Notes: generated by a model not told the origin, from the sequence alone. DNA of 64,000 nt from Pseudomonadota bacterium (GCA_024743055.1 JANSXH010000004.1:195036-259035); one strand, 5' to 3'. Counted from the stretch's first letter, positions 52,218 to 61,761 are shown. Numbers and translations are program-made.

Positions 52218-53525
52218 TTAATCGGTTGTGTTTTCCTGGGGACCTGTTTTGTCCAAATTCTTGGGTGCGAAAATGTCTCCAAAGGCCCCTTTACCTGGAT
52301 TTTTAGGCTTACTGTCCTGCTGAGAATCCGGAGCTGTTTTCTCAAGGTTCTTTGGTGCAAATATATCCCCGAATGCCCCTTTGCCTGGGCTTTGCGGCGC
52401 AGAACCAGATCCTGAAGGCGCCTTTTTATCACTGCCGAAAATATCCGGACCTTGCAATTTCTTTTGCTGTTGTTGCTGGAGCCGTTGCTGCCGAATTTCA
52501 TCGATCTTTTGTTGCTGCAAGATGCGTTTTTGCTCGCGTACATCAAGGATACATTCCTGCGGACTGTATACCTGAGCGAACCAGATCGTGGAAAAACCAC
52601 CGAGAGCCAAAAGGACCAGAATGATGGCCGCCGGATTGCCCTGGAAAATTCGAGGAAGTTTAAATCCATTGGCGACTGCTTTTACAGGCGCACCGTTGGC
52701 AAGAGCCAGTTGCTGGCGGCGAATATAAATTTCATGGGCCAGGGCGCCAATTACCGTCAGGACGATGATGATAAAGGCCAGAGAAGAAATAGAGGGATTG
52801 ATCCCGTAGCGAACCTTCTGTGCCAGTTCAATGGTTAGCGTCGGAAACTTTCCGAATGTGAAGGTTGTTGTATTGTAGTTCTCGAAAGAGGCAAGAAAAG
52901 CCAACACTGCTGCCGACCCGATGGCCGGCTTCATGAAGGGCAGTAGAATTTTTCGAAATGCCTGAACATTGGTAGCACCGAGGTCGAGGGCGGCTTCTGT
53001 CAAGCCTGTGTCAAACCGTTGCAATCGAGCGATAAAGACCAGCATGCAATAAGAAGCAATAAAGGTCGACTGGCCCAGGATCGTCAGGAATATACCGTTG
53101 TTGAGGAAACTGTCTGTCTCGAAACCCAGCATGACATTGATACGATCCCAGAACACCAAAGTTGAAATACCGAGGACAACCCCCGGGATCAAGATCGGTG
53201 CTATGACGATGGTATAATAGGTAGCCCGCATTTTCGGCCAGATCTGCGTCAGCATCAAAGCCCCGGCCAACCCGAGAATGACGGACAGAATGACAGTCCC
53301 CACGCCGATAATCAGGCTGTTCTTTATGCCATTGAGGATCCTCGTATCATTGGCCAGAACGTCAAACCACTCAAAGGTCAGGCATTCCCAGGGGGTCATT
53401 TTCGGAAAACTGGGGGAATTGAACGCCGTAATACTCATGACAATGAGCGGACCCAGCAGATAGCCAAAGAAGACAAGCAAATAGACGACAAGGAAAATTT
53501 TAAGCAGATATCCTTCCGACCTCAT
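52218..53525 (-). CDS. ABC permease, PotC-like, with long repeat-bearing C-terminal extension
   Basis: Residues 1-265 are a normal PotC-type permease (six membrane segments, EAA loop near DLGATNVQAFRKILLP). Then come an extra hydrophobic segment (AAIILVLLALGGFSTIWFA), a Gln/Lys-rich stretch that should be coiled coil (REQKRILQQQKIDEIRQQRL), and two near-identical 17-residue units, GKGAFGDIFAPKNLEKT (381-397) and GKGAFGDIFAPKNLDKT (411-427), 30 residues apart. PotC is usually about 260-290 residues, so about 150 residues are added. A seventh membrane pass would place this tail in the periplasm. It overlaps the PotB-like gene (ATGA). Confidence 0.85.
   Translation of the reverse strand: MRSEGYLLKIFLVVYLLVFFGYLLGPLIVMSITAFNSPSFPKMTPWECLTFEWFDVLANDTRILNGIKNSLIIGVGTVILSVILGLAGALMLTQIWPKMRATYYTIVIAPILIPGVVLGISTLVFWDRINVMLGFETDSFLNNGIFLTILGQSTFIASYCMLVFIARLQRFDTGLTEAALDLGATNVQAFRKILLPFMKPAIGSAAVLAFLASFENYNTTTFTFGKFPTLTIELAQKVRYGINPSISSLAFIIIVLTVIGALAHEIYIRRQQLALANGAPVKAVANGFKLPRIFQGNPAAIILVLLALGGFSTIWFAQVYSPQECILDVREQKRILQQQKIDEIRQQRLQQQQQKKLQGPDIFGSDKKAPSGSGSAPQSPGKGAFGDIFAPKNLEKTAPDSQQDSKPKNPGKGAFGDIFAPKNLDKTGPQENTTD
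52245..52385 (-). repeat. Two protein repeats in the PotC-like tail
   Basis: The two units encoding GKGAFGDIFAPKNL(E/D)KT differ by many third-position changes in DNA while the peptide is nearly identical. Selection on the peptide fits better than a very recent duplication. Confidence 0.75.
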
Positions 53526-54451
53526 TTTCCGATATCCCCGATCTTGACCTTAAAGAGTCGCATCATCGACAGAACAATGATGATACAGGTCAGAAGCAAT
53601 ACGATGGCAAAGGCGGCGCCTCGCGGCCAGTTACCACCCTGGTTAAACCATTGATAAATAATCTGAGTAAACCAGAGGCTTGAGGGCCCCCCAAGGATTT
53701 GGGGTGCCGCCAAGGCACCTGCCGAGAGCATGAACACCATGGTACAACCGGAAGAAATACCCGGCTTGGCATAAGGAATAACAACCCTCCAGTGGATCCG
53801 CCACCAAGGCGCACCCATATCCCGTGCTGCCTCGATCTGATTACGATCCAGGCTTTCGATGACATTGTAAATGGGGAAAATCATCAAAAGGATATAGGCA
53901 TAGCCAAGACCCGCATACAGAGCCACATTTGCGCGGATGAAATCTATGGGGTCATTGATAAGACCAAATGTCAGCAAAACCTCATTTATCAGTCCGCTGT
54001 CCCCAAAGATGATGCGGAAGGCAAAAGCCCGTAAAATCTCGTTAATCCAATAAGGAATAATCAACAGCAGAACCAACACCCGGATAAAGCCGCCACCCTT
54101 GGACTGGCCCAGATAATAAGCCAGCGGGTAGCAGAGGATAAGGTCAAGAATTGTAACAAACACCGCGGCAATCAGCGTCCGCCCGAATACGCCCAGATCC
54201 ACCACATTATAGGACGTATCTGCCCCCGGTGCCCCGAGAACGAGGTATTTGTAGTGTTCTATTGTATAGGTATCTTTTGGCCCGCCCATTTCCGGTGGTG
54301 GCAGATGATGCCGGAAGGAGAAGTCCAGCATCGACAGCTGCGGCAGGATGATAAGGATGACAACCCAGATAAAGACTGCGACCAGCAGGAAAGTGCCGAG
54401 ACCTATTCCGTTCTTCTCAAAGAAGTTTCTCAATATCTGCACAGCGCTCAT
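53522..54451 (-). CDS. ABC permease, PotB-like
   Basis: The 309-residue membrane protein has about six segments and the EAA loop (EAARDMGAPWWRIHWRVVIPYA). The N-terminal segment and a periplasmic loop with HLPPPEMGGP fit PotB/PotH-type permeases. It pairs with the extended PotC-like subunit. The gene lies 9 bp after the PotA-like gene. Confidence 0.9.
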   Translation of the reverse strand: MSAVQILRNFFEKNGIGLGTFLLVAVFIWVVILIILPQLSMLDFSFRHHLPPPEMGGPKDTYTIEHYKYLVLGAPGADTSYNVVDLGVFGRTLIAAVFVTILDLILCYPLAYYLGQSKGGGFIRVLVLLLIIPYWINEILRAFAFRIIFGDSGLINEVLLTFGLINDPIDFIRANVALYAGLGYAYILLMIFPIYNVIESLDRNQIEAARDMGAPWWRIHWRVVIPYAKPGISSGCTMVFMLSAGALAAPQILGGPSSLWFTQIIYQWFNQGGNWPRGAAFAIVLLLTCIIIVLSMMRLFKVKIGDIGK

Positions 54452-54460
54452 CGGACCATC

Positions 54461-55576
54461 CTACTCGCTGGCAAGTTCGCCTGCGGGCAAAACGACCGCA
54501 TGCTCAGGTGCATATTCCAAAGTCAGGTCTTTGCCTTCCGCCGACTGGCGATTCTGGCCAATATTGACAAGGGACATCTTGATCTCCTTGCCCTCGGACC
54601 CTTCCAGAAAGACGTTATAGATCTGTCCTTCAAACTCCTCATGCTTGACCATGGCAGTCAGTCGGTTTTTACCTGGTGCATCATCCGGAGCAATATTACA
54701 GGCTTCAGGGCGGACAAACATCATGGCCGCATCACCGACTTTCAGATTCGATTTTGCAGAGGTCGCAATCCGTGCCGCCAGCTCGCCAGAACGATTTGTG
54801 TCAACGATGGCAAACTCGCCATCAATAGATTTTACAGTTCCACGGAAAACATTGTTCTCACCCACAAATGACGCGACGAATGGCGTTGCCGGGTCATCAT
54901 AGACCGTTTGGCCATCAGCAATCTGATCAATCACGCCGGCCCGCATTACCGCCACATTATCCGACATGGTCAGGGCTTCCCCCTGGTCATGGGTAATATA
55001 GATGAAGGTGATGCCAACCCGCTGCTGGATCTCGCGCAGCTCTGTCCGCATATGCTGGCGTAATTTCAAATCAAGCGCCGACAGAGGTTCGTCCAGCAGG
55101 AGTACATCCGGTTCCGCACAAAGAGCACGGGCGATGGCCACCCGTTGTTTTTGCCCCCCAGATAGTTCGGAAGGTAGTTTGTCGCCTTGATCCGGCAGGG
55201 CAATCATTTCAAGCAATTCATCTGCCCGCTTGCGCCGATCAACCTTACTAAATCCTTGAACTTCAAGGGAAAAAGTAATGTTTTCCCACACTTTCATGAG
55301 GGGAAACAGAGCCAAATTCTGGAAAATGAGAGCGGTGGGACGCTTATTGGGGCCTATGCCTGCCATGTCCCGGCCGCCAATTTTCACAGTGCCTTCGCTC
55401 GGCTCTAGAAAACCGGAGACAGCTCTCAGGATGGTTGTTTTGCCACATCCTGACGGGCCAAGAAAAGAGAAGAACTCGCCGCCTTTAATACTGACATTTG
55501 CCTCACGAACGGCAACAAAGTCGCCAAACCGGATCCAGACGTTATCCAGATTGACTTCTACCCCTCTGCTCATCAA
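54461..55576 (-). CDS. ABC transporter ATP-binding protein, PotA-like
   Basis: The 371-residue ATPase has Walker A (GPSGCGKTT), the ABC signature LSGGQKQRVAIAR, Walker B (VLLLDEPLSALD), the switch His (YITHDQ) and a C-terminal TOBE domain, as in PotA/PotG. It powers uptake of polyamines or a related cation. A strong hairpin separates it from the upstream substrate-binding gene. Confidence 0.92.
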   Translation of the reverse strand: MMSRGVEVNLDNVWIRFGDFVAVREANVSIKGGEFFSFLGPSGCGKTTILRAVSGFLEPSEGTVKIGGRDMAGIGPNKRPTALIFQNLALFPLMKVWENITFSLEVQGFSKVDRRKRADELLEMIALPDQGDKLPSELSGGQKQRVAIARALCAEPDVLLLDEPLSALDLKLRQHMRTELREIQQRVGITFIYITHDQGEALTMSDNVAVMRAGVIDQIADGQTVYDDPATPFVASFVGENNVFRGTVKSIDGEFAIVDTNRSGELAARIATSAKSNLKVGDAAMMFVRPEACNIAPDDAPGKNRLTAMVKHEEFEGQIYNVFLEGSEGKEIKMSLVNIGQNRQSAEGKDLTLEYAPEHAVVLPAGELASE

Positions 55577-55647
55577 TTTCTCCCCGAAAACCGCAATGTC
55601 CCCTTCGCGGCACCCCTTTGGCTAGCTGTTACATCGCATCCAAGTAA

Positions 55648-55682
55648 AAATCCCGGATCCACCAAATATGGATCCGGGATTT
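55648..55682 (-). terminator. Strong hairpin with T-run between the PotD-like and PotA-like genes
   Basis: AAATCCCGGATCC (55648-55660) and GGATCCGGGATTT (55670-55682) are perfect 13-bp arms around a 9-base loop. Read on the minus strand the hairpin is followed by TTTTT. It lies after the substrate-binding protein gene and before the ATPase gene, so it probably works as an attenuator giving more binding protein than transporter. Confidence 0.8.
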
Positions 55683-55692
55683 CTTCAATGAA

Positions 55693-56862
55693 CTAGGAGC
55701 TCTTGAACTTGTTCACATATTCGGTGCGAATTTCAGCATACCAAGGCGCTTGTGGTGGCCAAGGATTGAGGTTGCTGAGAGAATCTCCCGGATATGCATC
55801 CGCGAAATTCTGTTTGTAAGCAGCACCGGCAAACTGGTCAGCACCGATAACCGGTGAATTGTAACCATGCTCGTCAATTGCCTTACCAGCATTTGCCGCT
55901 TCATATGAGAATTTAATGAACTCATACATCTGATCGACATTCTTTGCACCAATCGGCATGGCCATACCGTCAACCCAAGCCATGGAGCCTTCAATCGGTG
56001 CCTGATACATAATTGGATCACCAGCAGTTTTGAGAGACATTGGAGGTCCATCCCACGTCTGGCCAACAATCACACCTTCGTTCAGCAGGCCGTTTTTCTG
56101 GGTATCAGCGTCATTCCAAAGTAGTTTGATATTCTTCTTCCGGTCAATGCACCAAGAAGTCACTTTTTCCCAGATCGGGCGCATGGTTTCTTCAGATTCA
56201 TAGGCTTTCCACATATCGCCCTGATCCAACTGCCCGATGGCTTCCATATACAGACCTGCGCAAAGCATCATTGAATGCGGACGGCCCATAGTTTTGCCGG
56301 CATTGGCATCTGCCCAGACATCGCCATAGCTGGGTGCGTTACCATTCGGCGCCCATTTATCGGTACGCCAGGCAATGCCTTCAGTCCCCCAGATATGCGG
56401 CAGCCAGTGAGATCCGGTACCACCGAAATCCCAATCCTTAAGGCCAATATTAGTCATGGCCGGATTAACTTTATCGACGGGCACCCGGTTCATATCAAAA
56501 GGCTGCAGAAGCTGCAGCGGGCCCCATTCCAGGCCCTGATTATTGGTCGGAGAGACAATGTCAAAACCCTGTCCCTTGTTGGCCTTCATCTTGTTGATGA
56601 TTTCTTCGTTGGAGCCGATACCTGTGTAATTGACCTTGATACCGGTCGCGCCTTCAAAATCCGCGAGGAACGGTTTTGGCAGATAATCTGACCACATCAA
56701 AATGTTCAACTCACCCGAAGAAGAGAACGCGTTCTTTACAAATGCCGGGCCGGCCATAGTGACGGCACCAACGGCTGCCGCGCTCTTCAATAATGTTCTT
56801 CTGTTGAAGGATTTTACCGCCTGCTGAGTGGCGATAGATGATTTCCTGTTTTCACTTGTCAT
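55693..56862 (-). CDS. Polyamine-type substrate-binding protein (PotD/PotF-like), Tat signal
   Basis: The protein is about 389 residues from the ATG at 56862, which has GGGAGA before it. A twin-arginine signal (NRRTLLKSAAAVGAVTMAG) is present, unusual for PotD but common in alphaproteobacterial relatives. The mature part has LNILMWSDYLPKPFLADFE and YTGIGSNEEI, PotD-like, and aromatic residues that could hold an amine. Its partners are encoded just downstream. Confidence 0.88.
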   Translation of the reverse strand: MTSENRKSSIATQQAVKSFNRRTLLKSAAAVGAVTMAGPAFVKNAFSSSGELNILMWSDYLPKPFLADFEGATGIKVNYTGIGSNEEIINKMKANKGQGFDIVSPTNNQGLEWGPLQLLQPFDMNRVPVDKVNPAMTNIGLKDWDFGGTGSHWLPHIWGTEGIAWRTDKWAPNGNAPSYGDVWADANAGKTMGRPHSMMLCAGLYMEAIGQLDQGDMWKAYESEETMRPIWEKVTSWCIDRKKNIKLLWNDADTQKNGLLNEGVIVGQTWDGPPMSLKTAGDPIMYQAPIEGSMAWVDGMAMPIGAKNVDQMYEFIKFSYEAANAGKAIDEHGYNSPVIGADQFAGAAYKQNFADAYPGDSLSNLNPWPPQAPWYAEIRTEYVNKFKSS

Positions 56863-56924
56863 TTTGCTCTCCCTAGTAAACGTCATGTCAGAATACACAT
56901 AAATGCACAAAAACTACTCACCTT

Positions 56925-56995
56925 TTGTTACATTTTTTTGTTATTCTGACCGATAACAACACTCCCATGAAAAACGATAGCACTTGTTACATTTT
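56925..56995. promoter_or_regulatory. Repeats before the PotD-like gene
   Basis: TTGTTACATTTT occurs twice as a direct repeat (56925-56936 and 56984-56995). Between them lies an inverted repeat TTGTTAT / ATAACAA (56938-56944 and 56953-56959). All are in the region before the transporter operon and may be operator sites. They share no motif with the XRE-gene array. Confidence 0.4.
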
Positions 56996-57032
56996 GTGAA
57001 AACAAAATTTCGAGAGTCAGACGGGATCAAAT

Positions 57033-59480
57033 CTACTGTTTCACTCGTTCACTCTTCGGATCATAGAGAGGGCGCAGGGAGGCCTTGGCTTTTACCTTCT
57101 CTCCAGCCACACCAATTTCGTAAGCTCCAGAATTGACATAGTCCGGGTTAACTCCATCCGGATTCTCTACGTAGCCAAGCCCGATGGCTCCGCCAAGACT
57201 GTGGCCATACATGCCGGACGTCAGATATCCGACGATTTCGCCATCGCGATAGATCGGCTCATTGTGATAGAGCATCTTTTCAGGATCTTCGAGGAGGAAC
57301 TGGACCAGACGCTGCTTCACGCCTTCTTCCTTTTGGCGCAGCAAGGCGTCCCGACCGATAAAGCCACCATTTTTCTCCCAGGCTACAGCAAATCCCAATC
57401 CGGCTTCCAGCGGCGATTCCATATCGGTGATATCATCTCCCCAATGGCGATAGGCTTTTTCCATGCGTAAGGAATTCATGGCATGCATCCCGGCATGTTT
57501 GAGATCAAACTCAGCACCGGTTTCGACCACGGTGTCATACACACCTTGTGCAAATTCCGTTGGAATATAGAGCTCCCATCCGAGTTCGCCCATATAGGTG
57601 ATTCTGGAGGCCCGTACCAGTGCATAGCCCAGCTCGATCTCCTGGGAACTGCCGAAGGCAAAAGCGTCATTTGACATATCAGTACTCGTTAATTTCTGCA
57701 TCAATGCCCGAGAGTTAGGGCCCTGAATCCCAAGTACCGCCATGGAAGACGTGACATCAGTCAGGATACAACGAGCATCTTCCGGAATCCGGTCCTTCAG
57801 ATAATGAAACTCCCGGATCTGCGACGCACCAGCGGTGACGATTAGATAGGCATCCTCAGCAAGACGGGTCACTGTGAGATCTGCCTCGATACCTCCACGC
57901 TCATTGAGCCATTGGGTATAAACGAGACGGCCGGGTTCGACCGCCACATTGTTGGCGCAGACCCGATTGAGGACTTTTTCAGCGTCCGGTCCTTCAAGAC
58001 GGAATTTGGCAAAGGAGGTCTGATCAAAAAGTCCGACATTCTCACGAACAGCATGATGTTCCGCGGCAGAGAAATCGAACCAATTCTGTTTTGTGAAGGA
58101 ATAGACATATTCTGCCTGTTCTCCCTCAGGTGCGTACCAGTTTGGTCGCTCCCATCCGGCGACTTCCCCAAATACTGCCCCCTTCTCTTTCATTCGATCA
58201 TAGAAAGGTGATTTACGCACATTCCTTGCCGTCTCATACTGATAGAAAGGCCAGTGCACGGCATAAAGAAGTCCGAGGGTCTCGGTAACCCGATCATGGA
58301 GATAGTTCTTGTTGCCCTGGAAAGGAAGGTTCCGGCGGACATCAACACTGGCCAGATCACTTGGCGGATGGCCGTCCCGCATCCACTCAGAAATAACCTT
58401 ACCAATACCTCCAGCCGACTGGATGCCAATTGAATTAAGACCTGCTGCAACAAACAAGCCTTTCATATTCGGTGCTTCGCCAATCTGATAGCGGTCATCC
58501 GGTGTAAAGCTCTCTGGTCCGCAGAAGAATTTCTGGATACCGGCGGTCTCCAGACTAGGGACACGATAGATGGCATCTTCCAAGATCGGACTGAAATGGT
58601 CGAAATCATCCGGCAGTTCATCAAAGCAGAAATCTTCCGAAATGCCGTTCATCCCCCAAGGCTTCGCCTTTTTCTCGAACGCCCCCAGCAACAGCTTTCC
58701 GGCATCTTCCTTGTAATAGGCGCATGCATCATAATCGCGAAAAACTGGTAGGTCCGGGGTCACCCCTTCAAACGGCTCGGTAATGATATAAAAATGCTCG
58801 CAGGCATGCAGGGGAACGGTGACGTTAATCTGCTTGGCGAAGTCCCTGGTCCACATCCCACAGCACAAGACCACGTGATCGGCATTAATAGTACCGCTTT
58901 CTGTCTCTACTCCAGTGACTTTGCCGCCATCATGCAGCACTTTTGTCACCTTGGTATTCTCGAAAATCTGCGCACCTCGCATCCGTGCGCCCTTTGCCAG
59001 TCCTTGAGTAATATCGATGGGATTCGCCTGTCCGTCCGAGGGAATAAAGATGCCACCGATGACATCCTCTATATTCATCAACGGATAATAGTCCTTACAA
59101 GTTTGCGGGCCGATCACATCAACATCCAGGTCAAAGACCTTTGCCATTTCAGCGCGCCGCTTCAAATCCTCGAACCGCCCTTCATGCGTGGCAATGGAGA
59201 GAGAGCCGTTGACTTTATACCCATTCGCTTGCCCGGTTTCCTCCTCGAGGCCGAGATACAGCTCAGCTGTATATTTCGCCAACTCCGACATGTTCTTGCT
59301 GTCGCGAAGCTGCCCGATCAGACCGGCTGCGTGCCAGGTCGTTCCACTAGTTAGCTGCTTGCGTTCGACGAGCACGACATCCTGCCAACCGAGCTTGGTC
59401 AGATGATAGGCGATAGAGCAACCTATTACGCCCCCACCCACAATGACGACCTGTGCTTCTTTTGGTAGTTCCTTTGCCAT
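57033..59480 (-). CDS. FAD oxidoreductase with GcvT domain (dimethylglycine dehydrogenase-like)
   Basis: The 815-residue protein has an FAD domain (VVIVGGGVIGCSIAYHL) with SGTTWHAAGL, where the His matches the covalent flavin site of dimethylglycine and sarcosine dehydrogenases. A C-terminal GcvT-like folate domain starts around residue 440 and has YMGELGWELYIP and a final ASLRPLYDP. Such enzymes remove an N-methyl group and pass it to tetrahydrofolate. The ATG at 59480 has AGAGGAA 8-9 bases before it. Neighbours are the PotD/A/B/C-like transporter genes and an XRE-cupin regulator gene. Confidence 0.9.
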   Translation of the reverse strand: MAKELPKEAQVVIVGGGVIGCSIAYHLTKLGWQDVVLVERKQLTSGTTWHAAGLIGQLRDSKNMSELAKYTAELYLGLEEETGQANGYKVNGSLSIATHEGRFEDLKRRAEMAKVFDLDVDVIGPQTCKDYYPLMNIEDVIGGIFIPSDGQANPIDITQGLAKGARMRGAQIFENTKVTKVLHDGGKVTGVETESGTINADHVVLCCGMWTRDFAKQINVTVPLHACEHFYIITEPFEGVTPDLPVFRDYDACAYYKEDAGKLLLGAFEKKAKPWGMNGISEDFCFDELPDDFDHFSPILEDAIYRVPSLETAGIQKFFCGPESFTPDDRYQIGEAPNMKGLFVAAGLNSIGIQSAGGIGKVISEWMRDGHPPSDLASVDVRRNLPFQGNKNYLHDRVTETLGLLYAVHWPFYQYETARNVRKSPFYDRMKEKGAVFGEVAGWERPNWYAPEGEQAEYVYSFTKQNWFDFSAAEHHAVRENVGLFDQTSFAKFRLEGPDAEKVLNRVCANNVAVEPGRLVYTQWLNERGGIEADLTVTRLAEDAYLIVTAGASQIREFHYLKDRIPEDARCILTDVTSSMAVLGIQGPNSRALMQKLTSTDMSNDAFAFGSSQEIELGYALVRASRITYMGELGWELYIPTEFAQGVYDTVVETGAEFDLKHAGMHAMNSLRMEKAYRHWGDDITDMESPLEAGLGFAVAWEKNGGFIGRDALLRQKEEGVKQRLVQFLLEDPEKMLYHNEPIYRDGEIVGYLTSGMYGHSLGGAIGLGYVENPDGVNPDYVNSGAYEIGVAGEKVKAKASLRPLYDPKSERVKQ

Positions 59481-59527
59481 AACATTCATTTCCTCTTCTC
59501 GGTGCCGTCAATTCCGGCAGCATGGGA

Positions 59528-60121
59528 TCAATAAGACGGTGGTGCCACCACCCACAAGACAACAGTAACTTCTGGTCCGTCATTCCAGCTGCGATGCGGA
59601 TCCGTGCTTGCATGGGTGAAAGCGTCCCCAGGATTTAGGGTAAAAACCCTGTCATTAATTTCCAGATTGAGATTTCCAGACACAACAAATCCGCCGACCA
59701 CACCAGAGCGCGAATATTTTACGTCGCTGGTATGGCCTCCGGGATCAAACGTACCAAGAATAAATTCGAATGGCCCGCTCAGGCTCGGCGATAAAAGCTC
59801 TTCCATCATGCCGGTTCCCGTAAAATCAAGACGGCGGCGATTATCCCGGCGGACAATATAGTCCCGCTCTTCGGGTGGAGCATTCACCGTCCCTTGAAAA
59901 AACCAATTGATGTTCACACCCAAGGCATCAGCAATTTCTTTAAGGGCTGGGATGGTGACGGCGGACAAGCTTCTTTCGACCTGAGACACATAGCCAACGG
60001 AACGACCGATTTGATCGGCAAGTTCCTGCAAGGTGAGGCCCCGCGCTTTGCGCAGATCCCGGATCTGGAAACCGACCGGTTTCATGATATCGTCATCCGG
60101 AATTTCTACTGATTGAGGCAA
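59528..60121 (-). CDS. XRE-cupin transcriptional regulator
   Basis: The 197-residue protein has an N-terminal HTH (LRKARGLTLQELADQIGRS, then GYVSQVERSLS as the recognition helix) and a cupin domain (GVVGGFVVSGNLNLEINDRVFTLNPGDAFTH, cited for the cupin GD-A-F-H end). This pair is common in regulators of amine and amino acid catabolism. It probably controls the downstream oxidoreductase gene and the transporter. An AAAATGAAAA array lies just before its start. Confidence 0.9.
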   Translation of the reverse strand: MPQSVEIPDDDIMKPVGFQIRDLRKARGLTLQELADQIGRSVGYVSQVERSLSAVTIPALKEIADALGVNINWFFQGTVNAPPEERDYIVRRDNRRRLDFTGTGMMEELLSPSLSGPFEFILGTFDPGGHTSDVKYSRSGVVGGFVVSGNLNLEINDRVFTLNPGDAFTHASTDPHRSWNDGPEVTVVLWVVAPPSY

Positions 60122-60166
60122 TGGTCTGAGTCCCTGAAGTTCTACAAGGTCAAACCATATTTTCCT

Positions 60167-60233
60167 AAAATGAAAATTTCAAACTTTTTTTCATTTTTGT
60201 GAATATAAAATGAAAAATGAGCAAGTTTGAAAT
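60167..60233. promoter_or_regulatory. Operator array before the XRE-cupin gene
   Basis: AAAATGAAAA is found at 60167-60176, as its complement TTTTCATTTT at 60188-60197 and again at 60207-60216, with centres 19-21 bases apart, near two helical turns. An outer inverted repeat ATTTCAAACTT / AAGTTTGAAAT spans 60176-60233. The block lies between the MATE stop and the XRE start. Confidence 0.5.
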
Positions 60234-60246
60234 ACTTACACTTTTC

Positions 60247-61686
60247 TCACGCCCTGTGCATCTTCTCCGCAGCGCGGCGCCAAGCGCCGAATAACAGGGA
60301 GGAAGCAGTCAGTATCCCGAATACCGTCATGCCCAAGGCGACCGAAATAGAAAGCACGGTGAACCCACCTTCCGACAGGCTTAACGCATAAAATCCCCCG
60401 ACTATAACGATGGAAAGGCGTATGGCACTGGAGACGACAGGCCATGTCACCGTCCCGGCCCCTTGAGACGCGAAGTAAAGGGATAGTCCCAAGCCAAAAA
60501 AAGCATAAAAAGGCCCGACAATGATCAGGAATATGGTCGCTGCCGCAATCACTTCAGGGTCATTTGTAAAAAGACCAGCCCATTCATGCGCCCATATGGC
60601 TGTGGCAGAGCCAATAAGACCGGCAAAGAAGGCAGCAAACAGCCCGCCAGTCCAACCCACCTTATGGGCCCGGTCTACATTTCCCGATCCCATACTGGCT
60701 CCAACTAGGGACAACATCGCTGCCCCAATTCCAAAAACGATTGGAATCAGCAAAAATTCTATCCGTGCCGCTACGCCAAATCCGGCTAATGGCGCGACGC
60801 CAAACTTGCTGACAATGGCGGCCAGAAAGATGATCGAAGTCACCGTCAGGAAAGGATTGACGCTGGCAATTGCCCCAATGCGCAAGATGTCCTTGAATAA
60901 TGCCCATTTAAAAGAAGGCAGGCGGGTAGACAGCGTAATGCCGCTTTTCCCAGACAGCAAACGGCTCCCGAGAAATACAGTAGAGACGGCAAAGCCGATT
61001 AAAGCACCCCAGGCAACGCCGGAAATACCCAACCCCTCAAAACTTCCCCACCCCAAGGCAAGAAGCCCGCTCACGGGGATTTGGATGACAGCTGCGAGAA
61101 CGAGGGCAATGGCCGGGGATTTCATATCGCCAGCTCCACGCAACAAACTGCCAAATGTATTGAGGAGCCAGATCGCGACACAGCCAAGGAAAACGATATC
61201 GGAATATTCGAGTGCGGCTTGCAGAGTCTCATCTCGCCCGCCAAGCAGGTAGAAGAATTCTGGCCCAAAAGCCAGATAAAGCAAGGCAAGAACAGTAGAG
61301 GCAATCAAGGCAATCGCGACTCCATGCCAGGCCAGAGCATCTGCTTTGCGACGATCTCCCGCTCCGGACGCACGGGCAACTGACGCTGCAATGGCCCCGC
61401 CCATAGACCCTGCGCTCAACATCATCATCAACATGAACATGGGAAAGCCCAAGGCCAAACCCGCGAGTGGGGCCGTCCCCAATTGACCAACGTACCAAAG
61501 CTCAGCAACTGTAACGCCGCTACCGACGAGGAAACCGATTGTATTGGGAGCGGACAGCCGGGCAAGGGTGATGCCGATCGATCCACTAACCAGACGTTCG
61601 ACATTTTGGTGAACCGGCTTGGTATCTTCAGTGGACACCTGCGACGGTGATGCGAGTTCTCCGGATGCTTGTTTCAAGTCGGGCAT
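60247..61686 (-). CDS. MATE-family efflux transporter
   Basis: The 479-residue protein has 12 hydrophobic segments in two similar halves and the MATE pattern LARLSAPNTIGFLVGSGVTVAELWYVGQLG, cited for its AELWYVGQLG end. The second half has GAAMLSLVGASMGSGN. It would export a cationic compound using sodium or proton flow. The N-terminus before the first segment is about 35 residues of polar sequence. Confidence 0.92.
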   Translation of the reverse strand: MPDLKQASGELASPSQVSTEDTKPVHQNVERLVSGSIGITLARLSAPNTIGFLVGSGVTVAELWYVGQLGTAPLAGLALGFPMFMLMMMLSAGSMGGAIAASVARASGAGDRRKADALAWHGVAIALIASTVLALLYLAFGPEFFYLLGGRDETLQAALEYSDIVFLGCVAIWLLNTFGSLLRGAGDMKSPAIALVLAAVIQIPVSGLLALGWGSFEGLGISGVAWGALIGFAVSTVFLGSRLLSGKSGITLSTRLPSFKWALFKDILRIGAIASVNPFLTVTSIIFLAAIVSKFGVAPLAGFGVAARIEFLLIPIVFGIGAAMLSLVGASMGSGNVDRAHKVGWTGGLFAAFFAGLIGSATAIWAHEWAGLFTNDPEVIAAATIFLIIVGPFYAFFGLGLSLYFASQGAGTVTWPVVSSAIRLSIVIVGGFYALSLSEGGFTVLSISVALGMTVFGILTASSLLFGAWRRAAEKMHRA

Positions 61687-61761
61687 TTGCTTTCCTTCTT
61701 ATTCTTTATAAGCCTTATCTTTAGATGAAACCAAGCAGCCATTGAAGCGCAATAGCCAGCG

